This document shows, one piece after another, positions 47,420 through 58,376 of a DNA stretch of 64,000 bases. Below the pieces are notes generated by a model. It ran no database searches. It was not told where the DNA came from and saw only the letters and a list, made by a program, of their open reading frames with translations. How positions within the stretch are numbered: position 1 is the first letter of the stretch; every line of letters begins with the position of its first letter. The stretch is from Pseudisothecium myosuroides (taxonomy: Eukaryota > Streptophyta > Bryopsida > Hypnales > Lembophyllaceae), in contig OX637288.1 in assembly GCA_951799445.1 (NCBI GenBank), positions 30,545,288 through 30,609,287 on the forward strand, given 5' to 3'. The position numbers and the translations under genes were made by a program.

Positions 47420-49560
47420 GGGAGAAATTGACTTTGTCCGGTCTATACAAGTCATATTTGCACCCAAGTGGCATGTCTACCTTCCTCTTCTGCGATCCAA
47501 ACACTTCTTTGCCTTCAAGGTGAGGCTTTCTATTGAAGAATTCTTCTATACTTGGAATGTTTGAAATATCTTCGGTAAGCGACTTTGGATTGACGTTGAA
47601 CGCTAGGCAACGCGGTTACGCGGAGCATTAGCTCTTCCTTCCCTGGTCCTGTACCGGCTTCATTTCCTTTCGAGTATTGGTAATACCTTACCATCTGCAT
47701 GAATGCTCTGACAAAATCATCTATCGTGGCGATGTAAAGATCGTTCCTCTGATTTCTAGATTGTTGAAGTCACTTGTTATGTACAATCTCAACGAGGTTG
47801 CAAGATGGCATTTTTGCTAGCTCAGACTCGCTAAGATCCCAAAAGAAAATAGTACATACGCCACATTCAATTTCTAGGATAGAGCCTACAGTAGAACCCC
47901 TGTCAGTACCAAAAGGATCCTTTAAGGTAGTATTGTCATGCCTCAATCGCACATTTTTCCTACTACACACCACAATTGTACTACAAAGAAATATAAGAGT
48001 TCCAAGACGGAGCCCACGTCTACACCCCTCTCGGTACCGAGAGGTGTTTTCAAGGTACCAACGCCATGCATGAGTTACAAATTTTTGCCTATTGCAGACA
48101 AAAATTGTCCATCCAATAAATGAAACAATTGCAAGAGGAAGCCCGTCCTATCACCCCTCTCAGTACCAAGAGGGCTTTCCAAAGTTTAAACGGCATACAA
48201 CATTCACAAATTTCTCCTTAACGAAGTCAACAGAATTTTTTCAGAAAATGGTAAAAGTTCTAAGAGCATGTTCATCCAATCACCCCTCTTGGCGTCCAAA
48301 GGGATCTACAACGTCCACTTGCCATGGATTGGGTTGGGGAGCATTACAAATTCTGGTTATAGAATCTAAAGGGAAATAAGGACACTTGAAAATTCATTGA
48401 GATACAAAAATTCCAGATTATTTTGAAATGAAAAGCAGGAGGATAAAGACTTACAAGTTGTATGAATCTGCCCTATTGACGATACCGAAAATGCCAAAAA
48501 GAAAGCCACAGCTCCAATCTATGCAGTCCTAAATCCGTGGTGGCCCCTGATAATAACCACCACGCTTTTATGGCTAGGTAACGAGTATTGGACTCCTCAG
48601 AAGTCATAGCATTCTTGTATTGCTTACAAAGCAGACGACGTTGATCTTGTAAGTCTGCGCGAATGTCCGCCTTGATATGTTTTTCTAAAGATTGAGTCCA
48701 ATGAAAGAGGCACGTTCTTTCACGATGTTCCATTGGTATGCTAATGTCTTCGGATCCATAGACCGTCCGCATAGCATTCCAATTTGCTTGTGCACTATCT
48801 GCCATAAATTCCTTGAACTGAGGGTTGCCTACCCTATGTCGGTTGACAACAGAGTTTAGGTTTTTCCAAAATAGAATTTGGGCCACGCAATCTTCGGATA
48901 ACATGTCACAAACAACGGTAGTCATTACATGACAATACATGGAGTCATATACATGATATGTCATGGTTGTCCACTCCTTCACACGTTTGACATGGTCAAA
49001 CATTAGCCACGTGTCTTGAAGGTCCCTTTCACTTTGCATTTGCTTCATCAGGTCAACTCCACTTCCAGGTCCCACTTCTAACATTTTGAAAACAAAAACC
49101 TTATCCACATCTGTCCCTTGACCTAAGAATTTATTCTCTTGAACAAATGCCTACATGCTTGACCCCCTCAACTTGGTAATGTTGTCAATCATTCCAAATC
49201 TCCTCAAATATTTGAAAGAGGTTACCTCGTTTCAAATACTTGGCAAGCTAAAATACTTGCATTTCTCCAACACTGGGATGAGTTCGTCGAAGTCAAGAAT
49301 CTTGGTCTGCACTCCATCCGGATGTAGAATTAGCTCGCCCAAGAGTTCCTTTGTAGCCTCCAAGATAATTGAGGAGTTGGTGCCACTCGGTGTCTTCTCC
49401 ATTTGTTCTCTAATCAGGATCCGAGTTCTCTCCTTCATGTCGCAGAGTTCCCTGTCCTTCACAGGATGTGTGTGAGTGCCTAGATGTACAAATGCACGAG
49501 TACACGTCGACTCATTTCCAGAAACATAATAGACCTTCACATAGAGGATCATGTGTCTTT
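47420..49560 (-). pseudogene. MULE-type transposase, decayed
   Basis: Conserved blocks appear in family order on the minus strand: CTRAFVHLGTHTHPVK near 49490, ELLGELILHPDGV, DVDKVFVFKM, GPGSGVDLM, WLMFDHVKRV, FKEFMADSAQANWNA (containing the second acidic residue of the Mutator-like catalytic set), CLFHWTQSLEKH, LELWLSFWHFRYRQ, then after an about 500-bp repeat-filled interval VCTIFFWDL to LVEIVHNK, DLYIATIDDF, KPHLEGKEVFGSQKRK and DLYRPDKVNFSHP. Four in-frame stops (49234, 49153, 48475, 47772, first bases) fall in an otherwise continuous frame, and a one-base shift lies near 47600. The N-terminus is missing beyond 49560. Terminal repeats were not identified. The element is non-functional. 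Confidence 0.75.
47895..48300. repeat. Four spaced palindromes of the TCTCGG..CCGAGA family
   Basis: The units are centred near 47908 (tgtcagtaccaaaa), 48036 (ctctcggtaccgagag), 48166 (ctctcagtaccaagag) and 48284 (ctcttggcgtccaaag), about 120-130 bases apart, each preceded by a(t)cacccctct. The spacer also repeats loosely (gag.aagccc.t). The same core palindrome founds the big array at 52-57.6 kb. They occupy the interval that splits the MULE pseudogene. Confidence 0.75.
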
Positions 49561-49675
49561 ATTACAACATACCTACATTCAAAAGTAGTGTATTCTTCTA
49601 CAATAATTAAACATAATCATATAGTGCCAAATGTTTATAAATTAGTGTGAGGCAATCTGTTTCACTATTATTTGG

Positions 49676-50948
49676 GGGTGATTGCATGAATGACTGGCTG
49701 TTTTTGTTCCATTTTGGCCAATACTCCCAGTACTATGAGCTTTTGCAAACAAAATTTTAAAAATAAAATAAAATAAGTATAATTAGTATGACAATTAAAA
49801 TAGCATATCGCCAAAATTTCAGACCTAAAAAAAATCTAGGTAAAAATTTATTCACAAAAATGTGTGAGCTGAAATTTAATTTGAATAAAATACATAGTTT
49901 GACGTTTTAATTTGTACTACCTCCGTCCCAAAATGATCTTCTTGTTGGACAAAACATTCTAGATTAAGGCAAAAAATAACATTTTAAAAACCTATTTTGT
50001 GCTGTAAGTAGAGTTTGGTGTACTCCTAGCATTCTAGAAACTTTGAGTTTCAAAGTCCTTTTTGAAATGTAGTTTTTGGAATATTGAAAAGTAGAATTTC
50101 TTGGGCATTTTCAAAGATCACCAGTGGTCAATTAATTGTTGAAAGTAAGGTCATCATTTTGTAAGCATTTAGTATATGCCTAAGCCCATGTGTGGCCTTT
50201 TATTCCAGATCCAAAAGCTTCATCTCCTTCAATTGGGCAATATTCAAAGAAATGCAAAAAATACGAACAAGTAGTGTTGACTGACCCCACTAGTTATTTT
50301 ATTTATCTTTTGACTAATGATTGCATGAATGGAAGGGGAACTACTACTCAAAGTTGTCTTGTTGGTCCACAATAGCAATCAAAAGTCAATTTTGACCAAT
50401 TCGCAAGTCACAAACTACAACAGGAAGATCATTTTGGGACGGAGGGAGTACAAAATAGGAAAACAATTTTCAAAGAAACTAAAAATTGGCCATTTGCAAT
50501 GGGAAGACTTTATATTGAAGAGATTTCACCAAAAAAATGATCTTGAAACCAACTTCAACATTTAGAATTGTGTGCACAAGGGAGGCTTCTTTGCATGGAC
50601 GTAGAGGATATAAAATTTAATATTTTTTAATGCCCCTTGGTAGGAACATGACTTCCTACTATGAAAATAGACCATAGAAATTTCAGCTCCAAATCATTAA
50701 ATTTGGGGACTCCATAATACTAAAATCCCTCTAAACTCAAAATGTGACATATTAGGTTAAATGATTTTTAAATATAAGATGATTTCTGAAAATTTCTGAA
50801 AAATATGACATACAATTAATTTCAAGAGAGGCATTTCCAATAAAAATTTCAAATTCATGCAAGTCATGCTTCAAAAGTTATTGCAAAAGGAAGCTTTGGC
50901 ACTCCCTTTGTGACAAAGTTTTAGTACCGGTCTTTCATGCAATTACCC
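49676..50948 (-). mobile_element. GGGTGATTGCATGAA element, interrupted by a Stowaway MITE
   Basis: Ends are GGGTGATTGCATGAATGACT on the left and, inverted, GGGTAATTGCATGAAAGACC on the right. TTGG borders both ends, a possible 4-bp duplication. Removing the 532-bp MITE and its duplicated TA leaves about 739 bp, the length of the related copy at 6405-7144, with which it aligns in reverse complement. Confidence 0.7.
49917..50448. mobile_element. Stowaway-type MITE (Tc1/mariner)
   Basis: The inverted ends are CTACCTCCGTCCCAAAATG and, from the right, CTCCCTCCGTCCCAAAATG, continuing into ATCTTC. TA is duplicated at 49915-49916 and 50449-50450. The host sequence 'ttttaatttgTA' / 'TAcaaaatagg' is continuous in the uninterrupted relative near 6890-6920. 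CTCCCTCCGTCCC is the textbook plant Stowaway end. At 532 bp it is longer than most Stowaways and carries no gene. Confidence 0.9.
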
Positions 50949-51614
50949 TTGGAGTAAAGAAAGTGATGCCATGAAATCATAGAATTAGAAAAAATAAATA
51001 GTAAGCAACGAATTGCACTAACAAAATGCAGATCTCGGCAGGGCATAAGTCAATATCATTTCTATTACACGAAATCCAAGAAAGCCAGGACTAGTTTGGT
51101 GATCCATCACTCCTGAGCAAGGCTACCTCTATGTAAGAACCAAGATGTCAAAATATTAAAAGTTAAAGCAAGCATACAAAAATGGACCCTTCAAAATTAT
51201 CCGCGCAAAGACCCCAACCCAATTACCCGAGCCAAGACCGTGCCAAACCCATGGGCACAACAAAGCTCTCAAATTTGTCCCCTAATCGCAAATTCGATCA
51301 AACTTAATGGTGGCACAACCGGCCGCCGAGCCAGCAGTCCCAGTTCCGTCGACTTTGACCGCATTCTTCAAACCCTAAAATTGAAAACCAGTCTTCAAAG
51401 TCGGCGATAGCGCCTAAGACACTTGCCACTTTGGATTTGCGAAATGTACAACTCTTACACCCGAACCCTTTCTTAGATATTTTTGAATGTTTGATCGTTT
51501 AGATTCCTGAACTTCCGAATGCTAGATTGTCAGATTGCTTAATCACTTTTGTAAGGTAAAATTGCATTACATGCTCTCCGTTATTCTCACTTCTATTTCT
51601 AAATTGAGTGCTAG
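50949..51614. other. Moderately GC-richer stretch, no gene recognised
   Basis: The segment 51160-51440 has clearly higher G and C (gccgccgagccagcagtccc). It could be the 5' end of a transcript leading to the exon-like segment at 51615, but no protein is recognised. Confidence 0.3.
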
Positions 51615-51723
51615 CATTAGGAAGAAGTTCATTATGGAGAGGATTTTAAGGTCGTGTAGTGCACCCCCAGTTGGAGATATTGGTGATGCACATCCACACA
51701 AGATTCCACCTCTATGTAAAGAG
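51615..51723 (+). other. Exon-like segment bordering the palindrome array
   Basis: The segment lies between ..tgCTAG and AAAGAG|GTATGA. An open frame reads FIMERILRSCSAPPVGDIGD and then AHPHKIPPLCKE. A similar opening (attATGGARAGG..) recurs at 61005, on the far side of the array. No family is recognised. Confidence 0.25.
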
Positions 51724-51959
51724 GTATGATTAAAAGAAATCCTTTCTCATTTCTTTTAGAAATTCAAGGAGTTAGTTCAGTGCGAGTTTCGATTTCAGTC
51801 AACAGTTACTTGGGGATCAGGCTATTTAGTAATGTCGTTAATAAGATCAAGGTACTTTGGGTTGCACTGTAGACTAGATGGAAATAAGCAGGATTTTAGT
51901 TTAGAGTAAAAGCTTACTCGGCAAGAATAGCAGTGCGATTATGCGGCTGTGCAAGCCAG

Positions 51960-53770
51960 GCCCACCTCCTCTGGCAGTCTCGACACCGAGACCCTTTGCC
52001 GGGGGTGGGAGGTCTTGAGTATTTCCGACAATGAACAGTGTCCAAAATTCAAAACATTTGACCGGAGGTGGATAAAATACCACTTGAGGTGCTTGATTTT
52101 TAGGATACTATGAGTGAAATCCGGGTAGTCTGGTTCGCATTACCTTTCCCTGGAAATGAGAGCTCTTGATTTTCTGAATGATTTTGTATTGGTCGGATAA
52201 CAAACCAGTTTTGCTATTCACTCTTGTGCTTTCATTCGACTAAGATGGCGGGGGGGGGAGAAATTTTGTTGTTATACTCTTGAACCCTGACCTATAGAAT
52301 GGCACAATAGTATTGCTATGTAAGCCTTAGTGGACTGAATATTAACTTGGGTGTATTACAATCAATGGGCGAGACTGAAATCGTATTCTTAGTCTGTGTA
52401 TGCTCAATCCCTCTCATACTACGGTCTCAGTACCGAAACTCTTTTCCAAGGGTGGCAGCTCTTGAGTCTTTTCAACTTAAATAGGTTGCTGTCGGGCAAA
52501 TCGCTCCCAGTTTGTTTGATCCTTCTTGGTCAAATTCTTGACTCCAATGCTTAAAATCTAATTTCCCGTTGATGAGATCAAGTTTTTGAGTTTTGCATTC
52601 CTTCAAAGCTGGCGGGGGGGGGGGTATGAGTCCAAATTATTTTTCGAACTCGGTTTGCAATGTTTGGTGCTTTATCATTTGCCTGAGTAGCCCCGAGCCC
52701 AGTCCATATAAGAGTCTCGGCACCAAGACTCTTCTAAGGAGAGGGCAGCTCTTAAATTTTTAGATCCATTCCCCGTTTTTTGGTTCCTCAGTGACCAAAT
52801 TATTGACTTGGGTGTGTTATTTCTGGTTTCTCTGGTGTCATCAAGATGAGGCTATTTCAGTTTGCATTAGAGTCTCGAATGGCGGGGAGTGTGATTCAAA
52901 TCATTTATTCTCGAACTTGGTCGGTTGTTGTGTCTGCGTGACGTTCAGTTGAGCAAGCCTAGGCCCAATTCTACGAGAATCTCGGTGCCAAGAGTCTTCT
53001 AGGGGGGTGGCAAATCATGAGCATTTTCAACAAACATACGTTCGAGACAGGCAAACCAATCCTGGTTTGTTTTGATTCAATTTTCTGAAAGCTAGTTTCT
53101 CATCAATTAAAGTGTAAGTGAGTCTGTGTAAGCTTGATCTGCCTCCAATTGTAGTCTCGGCGCCAAACTCTTTGTTGAGGGTAAAAGATCCTGAATTTTT
53201 CCAACATACACAGATTGCTGTTGGGCAAACCTTTGTCATGACAGGTAAGCAAATGTTATGATTCACAATTGAGATATAATAGCTACCGAAGTGGGATTCT
53301 TGTTCTTTGTATGTCTAGATTCTTCAGAGAGGGGGTAAATTTTAACATATTTGAGCAATTCTCGACATCCCTAAATGAGGGCCAAAAGATTTTTGTGCAA
53401 GACAAAGACCGCCACCGAGGTGTCTCGATACCGAGACTGTTCCCGGGCTTGGTCACCCCTTGACCATTTCTCAATTTTATACGCTTTACATTCCATTCAT
53501 TTTCGTTCCATAGTGGGTAGCTTCAAACATTGACTTGATTGATTTAGCATCTCTTAATTCTTCTAAGGATATACTTATTCACATGGTTAGGACTCAAGGG
53601 ATAATTGAGAAGGGTATATGTAGAAGCAGAAGACGTCATTTTTTTGGAGCCATATATTGGGGTGTAAAATTTGTACTTGTGACAAATGAATCGGATGATT
53701 TCTCAGTAGTCCACTAGCAATGTCATGCATGACCAAGACTCCCCAGTGAAGTGTCTCGGCACCGAGACCA
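51960..53770. repeat. Degenerate left part of the palindrome tandem array
   Basis: Decayed copies of TCTCGGCACCGAGA lie at 51978, 52425, 52715, 52980, 53155, 53423 and 53754, spaced 175-447 bases apart. Each is followed by shared phrases such as '(g)ggtggcagctcttgagt' and 'ggcgggg', the last grown to runs of nine or more G near 52250 and 52613. Spacing and sequence are much less regular than further right. Reading frames are not conserved between units. Confidence 0.75.
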
Positions 53771-54099
53771 TATTGGAGTAGGGTCGCCTCTTGGCCATTT
53801 ATTAAATCTAGAGTGGGAGACTTGAGGCATCGGAGTCCTCATTTTTGTTCAATTGTGGACTGTATTACATTTTCACGATTTGTATCAGATATGTTGTTAT
53901 GCATCTGGATATCTAGCATTGAAATATGCGTGACGGTAGGATCTAGGGGTGGAAAATGGATTGTGTGCTTTGTTGACTTTTGTTGTTTTGAGCATTTGAG
54001 CTATGTTCACTTGAAGATATTTTTTTGCTTTCAAGCTTCAGTGTAGGAATATCGTCCATATCAGTTAGAAACTTATCTTGATTCCTTTTCGGTTTGAAA

Positions 54100-55600
54100 G
54101 CAGTTATGTGCATGAGTGAGCCTCTTTCTGGGAGAGTCTCGGCACCGAGACTGTCCTTCGGAAGGGACTAGTCTTGGCCACTTCTCGAAACTGCCTGGGG
54201 TGCCACGGAACATTCGACTCCTAATTTTTTTTATCGTTCGTAAACTGCTTTAGACTTTGTCTACTTTGTTTGACTATCTCTTAATTTGACTTTAAGTTTT
54301 CTGATTCAAAGTCATTGCACAAAAGCACTTGTGCGGGATTCTTGTCATTGGAGTGAATTCGTGGCCATATTGGACACTCAACTTCCATATCAGTTTGAAT
54401 CATCTCTTTTTATAATATAATCTCGGTCGATTCCTTTTTGGTTTGAAAGCACTTCTGTGCATGACCGGACCCCTCTCTGGGAGAGTCTCGGCACCGAGAC
54501 CGTCCTTGGAAGGGGACTGGTCTTGGCCACTTCTCGAAACTGCATGGGGTGCCACGCAAGACTTGGTACCAAATTATTTTGATTCGTTCGTGAACTACTT
54601 TCTATCTTTCTCTACTGTGGTTGAAGATCACCTAATTTGACCTTTAGTTTCTTGATTCAAATTTATTGAAGGAGAGCACTTGGCTGGATTCTTGTCTCTG
54701 CAAAAAATTTGCGGTCGTATAGCACACTTGAAAGACCATATCAGTTCTAATTTTCTTGTTTCAAATATAGTATTGGTCGATTTCTGATTAGTTTAGAAAC
54801 ACTTGCATGCATGACCAAGCCCCTCTCTGGGAGAGTCTCGGCATCGAGATCGTCCTTGGGAGGGGTCTAGTCTTGGCCAATTCTGGAAACTACCTGGGGT
54901 GATACGTGGGTTTTGAAATCCAAATTTTTTTTTTGTTCGTGAATTGCATTCTATCCTTGTCTACTCTGGTTGAATATCTCCTGATTTGACCTTTAGTTTC
55001 TTGATTCAAACTTGTCGAAGGAGAGCACTAGACTAGATTTTTGTCTTTCTCATGAATTTGTGGCCGTATTGGACACTTTGAAGATCATATCAATTTGAAT
55101 TTTCATGTTTCATAAATAGTATTGGTCGATTTCATTTTAATTGAGATGCATGTGTGTCCATGACCGAGCCCCTCTCCGGAAGAGTCTCGGCACCGAGACC
55201 GTCTCTGGAAGGGGCTAGGTCTTGGCAACTTCGCAAAACTCCCTAGGGACTAGGGTGCCACGTGAGACTCGACTCCAAATTATTTTGGTTCATCCGTGAA
55301 ATGCATTTTATCTTTGTCTACTGTAGTTGAATATCTCCTGATTCGACCTTTAAATTCCTGAATCAAATTTGTTGAAGGAGAGCACTTGACTAGATTCCTC
55401 TCTTTCTGATGAATTATGACCGTATTGGACACATTGAAGCCCATATCAGTTTGAATATTCTTGTTTCAAAAATAATATTGGTCAAATTCAGTTAAAATTA
55501 GAAACACTTATGTACATGATCAAGTCCCTCTCCAAAAGAGTCTCGGCACCGAGACCATCCCTAGGAGGGGCTAGACCTTGGCCATTTCTCAAAACTATCT
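54100..55600. repeat. About 350-bp tandem satellite with central palindrome
   Basis: Five units are phased by the palindrome at 54137, 54486, 54836, 55185 and 55541 (steps 349, 350, 349, 356). Each unit reads tgaccgagcccctctc..ggagag, palindrome, ccgtcc..ggaaggggctag.cttggccacttctc, then ggggtgccacg, then AT-rich sequence with 'gttgaatatctcctgatttgacct'. Units are highly similar. No open frame is conserved across them. Confidence 0.9.
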
Positions 55601-55779
55601 TGGCTGCCATGCGACATTCGACTCCCAATTTTTTTTAATCGTTCGTGAAATTCTTTAGACTTTGTCTACTATGTTTGAATATCTCGTTATTTCACTTCCA
55701 TTACTCAAATATCATCGAAGGACAAAGGTGATCACGAGTGCGGTGTTCTTGCCTCTTTGATGAATCCGTGGCCAAATTA

Positions 55780-56990
55780 GACACTGGGCTACTACTTCAT
55801 GCACATATTTTTTAAAATGTTTCTCTAAAAAGTTGGAAGTTCTAAGAAGTTAGATTTTTTTTTAAATGTGCATGAAGTAGTGCCCTCCAAACACCGTCTC
55901 GGCAACGAGACGGTGTTTGGAGCACTACCTCATGCACATTTTTTTTAAATGTTTCTCTAAAAAGTTGGAAGTTCTAATAACTTAGATTTTTTTTTTAAAA
56001 ATTGTACAAGAGTCAATATCCTCCAAACATAGTCTCGGCACTGAGACTGTGTTTGGAGGGCACTACCTCTTGCACATTTTTTTTAAATGTTTATCTAAAA
56101 AATTGGAAGTTCTAAAAACATAGATTTTTCTTAAAAATGTGCATGAAGTAGTGCCCTCCAAACCCCATCTTGGCACCGAGACGGTGTTTGGAGGGCACTA
56201 CTTCATGCACATTTTTAAAAAAAAAATCTAAGTTCTTAGAACTTCTAACTTTTTAGAAAAACATTTTTAAAAAAATGTGCATGAAGTAGTGCCCTCCAAA
56301 CCCCCTTTCGGCACCGAGACGGTGTTTGGAGGGCACTACTTCATGCACATTTAAAAAATAATAATCTAAGTTTTTAGAACTTCCAAATTTTTAGAGAAAC
56401 ATTTAAAAAAAAATGTGCAAGAGGTAGTGCCCTCCAAATACAGTCTCGGTGCCGAGACTGTTTGGAGGGCACTACTTCATGCACAATTTTTTAAAAGAAA
56501 TCTAAGTTTTTAGAACTTCCAACTTTTTAGAGAACATTTAAAAAAAATGTGCATGAGGTAGTGCCCTCCAAACCCCCTTTCGGCACCGAGACTATGTTTG
56601 GAGGGCACTACTTCATGCACATTTAAAAAAAATAATCTAAGTTTTTAGAACTTCCAAATTTTTAGAGAAACATTTAAAAAAAATGTGCAAGAGGTAGTGC
56701 CCTCCAAACACAGTCTCGGTGCCGAGACTGTTTGGAGGGCACTACTTCATGCACAATTTTTTTAAAGAAATCTAAGTTTTTAGAACTTCCAACTTTTTAG
56801 AGAACATTTAAAAAAAAATGTGCATGAGGTAGTGCCCTCCAAACACAATCTCGGTGGCAAGAGGGGGTTTGGAGGGCACTACTTCATGCACATTTTTAAA
56901 AAAAATCTAAGTTTTTAGAGCTTCGAACTTTTTAGAAAAACATTTAAAAAAAAATGTGCATGAGGTAGTGCCCTCCAAACACCATTAGAG
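55780..56990. repeat. Hairpin satellite, about 136-bp units, first block
   Basis: Palindrome cores lie at 55897, 56033, 56168, 56306, 56444, 56578, 56714 and 56849 (steps 134-138). In each unit the core is extended into arms of about 45 bases: 'tgcatgaggtagtgccctcc', 'aaacac.gtctcgg' and their inverted partners, giving a near-perfect hairpin of about 90 bases. A spacer of about 45 bases joins units. It reads 'ctctaaaaagttggaagttc' in the first three units and its reverse complement in the next six. Confidence 0.92.
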
Positions 56991-57297
56991 AGAATTTGGG
57001 CCCTCTAAAGGGCCGCGAGTTCCCATGAGTTCTCCACAAGTTTTGAATAGTTCCTGACTGCTGAAACTGCGCCACCGCAGCAGGGTGACATGGTCGGGAC
57101 TCGGCCACATCAGATTTCAACAAAAAAAAAAAAAAAAAAAAAAATTCTTAAAAAAAATTTGGTAAATTTTTATTTTATTTTATTTTATATTTTTAAATAT
57201 ATTTTTCGAACAGCCCATACCACTATTCATAGCATGGGGACAGATTGGGGAACGGGCCTGAAACGGTCCTTTCTTGGCCCCAAATCCCTTCTAATGC
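56991..57297. other. Unique insertion in the hairpin array with a 24-base A run
   Basis: A GC-richer segment (56995-57115) is followed by poly-A at 57122-57145, then AT-rich sequence and a further GC-richer tail. The layout could be the 3' end of a retroposed sequence, but no target duplication or SINE promoter boxes were identified. Confidence 0.35.
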
Positions 57298-57612
57298 GTC
57301 TCAGTGCCGAGAGGGGGTTTGGAGGGCACTACCTCATACACATATTTTTTTAGATGTTCTCTAAAAAGTTGGAAGTTCTAAAAATTTAGATTATTTTTAA
57401 AAATTGTGCATGAAGTAGTGCCCTCCAAACAGTCTCGGCACCGAGACTGTGTTTGGAGGGCACTACCTCTTGCACATTTTTTTTACATGTTTCTCTAAAA
57501 ATTTGGAAGTTCTAAAAACTTAGATTATTTTTTAAAATGTGCTTGAAGTAGTGCCCTCCAAACCTCCTCTCTGCACCCACACGGTGTTTGGAGGGCACTA
57601 CCTTATACACAT
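57298..57612. repeat. Hairpin satellite, second block
   Basis: Cores lie near 57300, 57433 and about 57568, at about 135-base steps again, with the same arms (gtgccctccaaac / gtttggagggcactac). The spacer is back in the forward orientation (ctctaaaaagttggaagttc). The array ends abruptly at about 57612. Confidence 0.85.
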
Positions 57613-57739
57613 TTTTTTCTTAAGTGGCTTCATTTTACTTGATTTATTGAATTGTCAAATTCAACAAATGAAGTAAATGGAAGTCATGTGTAGTCGGTTC
57701 TAAAGCTAGATACCAAAGGTAGCTAGCTTTAGATGGCAC

Positions 57740-58376
57740 TTTCTTCAATTCTTGTGACTGATTATGAGAAGTGGAGGTCTTTGTACTAGTGGGGTAGTAG
57801 TTGGGGAGACAATCCATGTGGGATATGTAAATTAGAAACAATAGGAGCTCAACCGCTCATAGTTTAGGCAAATGCAGGAATTGTGTTAAAAGTCAATTTT
57901 CAGACCTCGTTTAGGCATAGTAGAGTATCGTTTTTCAAAAAAAATTGAACTAAAACAAGTTGGGTAATCAAGCAAAGTTTTATTTCCAAAAATCCGTTTC
58001 AAGTTTTGATACTCTAACTAAAAGTTGTGGACAAATTTCAAAGGAGGGCTAGAAGGGACATTTTTTGGCATATTTTCAGACACCCTCTCTGAAATTTGTC
58101 CATAGCTTTTTATTGAAATCTCAAAACCTGAAATGGATTTTTGGCAATAAAACTTTGCTTGATTATCCAACTTGTTTCAGTTCAAAGTTTTTTGAAAAAA
58201 AATATTCTACTATGCCTAAATGAGGTTTGAAACTTGACTTCTTAATACAATTTCTATGTTTTGACAATGAGCGGCCAAGGTCTCTACTTCAAGTTACTTG
58301 TGATACTGTTTGAGGACTCATGATGGACAATTGATTTCTTTATAATAACAACCTTTTTTCCCCCTCCTTCTCACTT
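57740..58376. mobile_element. Long foldback (hairpin) element, copy 3
   Basis: Arms of about 250-300 bp are inverted around a centre near 58060, for example 'atttccaaaaatccgtttca' against 'tgaaatggatttttggcaat', and 'tggacaaatttcaaaggagg' against 'ctctgaaatttgtccatagc'. It is the same family as 19030-19640 and 40515-41141, and shares right-flank sequence with them beyond the hairpin ('aagtctttcacattgccat'). Confidence 0.75.

Noticed and set aside
47774..48379. Plus-strand frames opposite the MULE
   Set aside because: They are antisense shadows of the transposase and of the palindrome spacers; the minus-strand frame matches a protein family in order.
57090..57353. 87-residue plus-strand frame
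   Set aside because: It runs through a 24-base poly-A tract and satellite sequence, giving a lysine run; not a credible protein.
55780..57612. CRISPR-like appearance of regularly spaced palindromic repeats
   Set aside because: The spacers are not unique; they repeat and flip orientation. There are no cas genes, and the surroundings are eukaryotic with spliceosomal introns.
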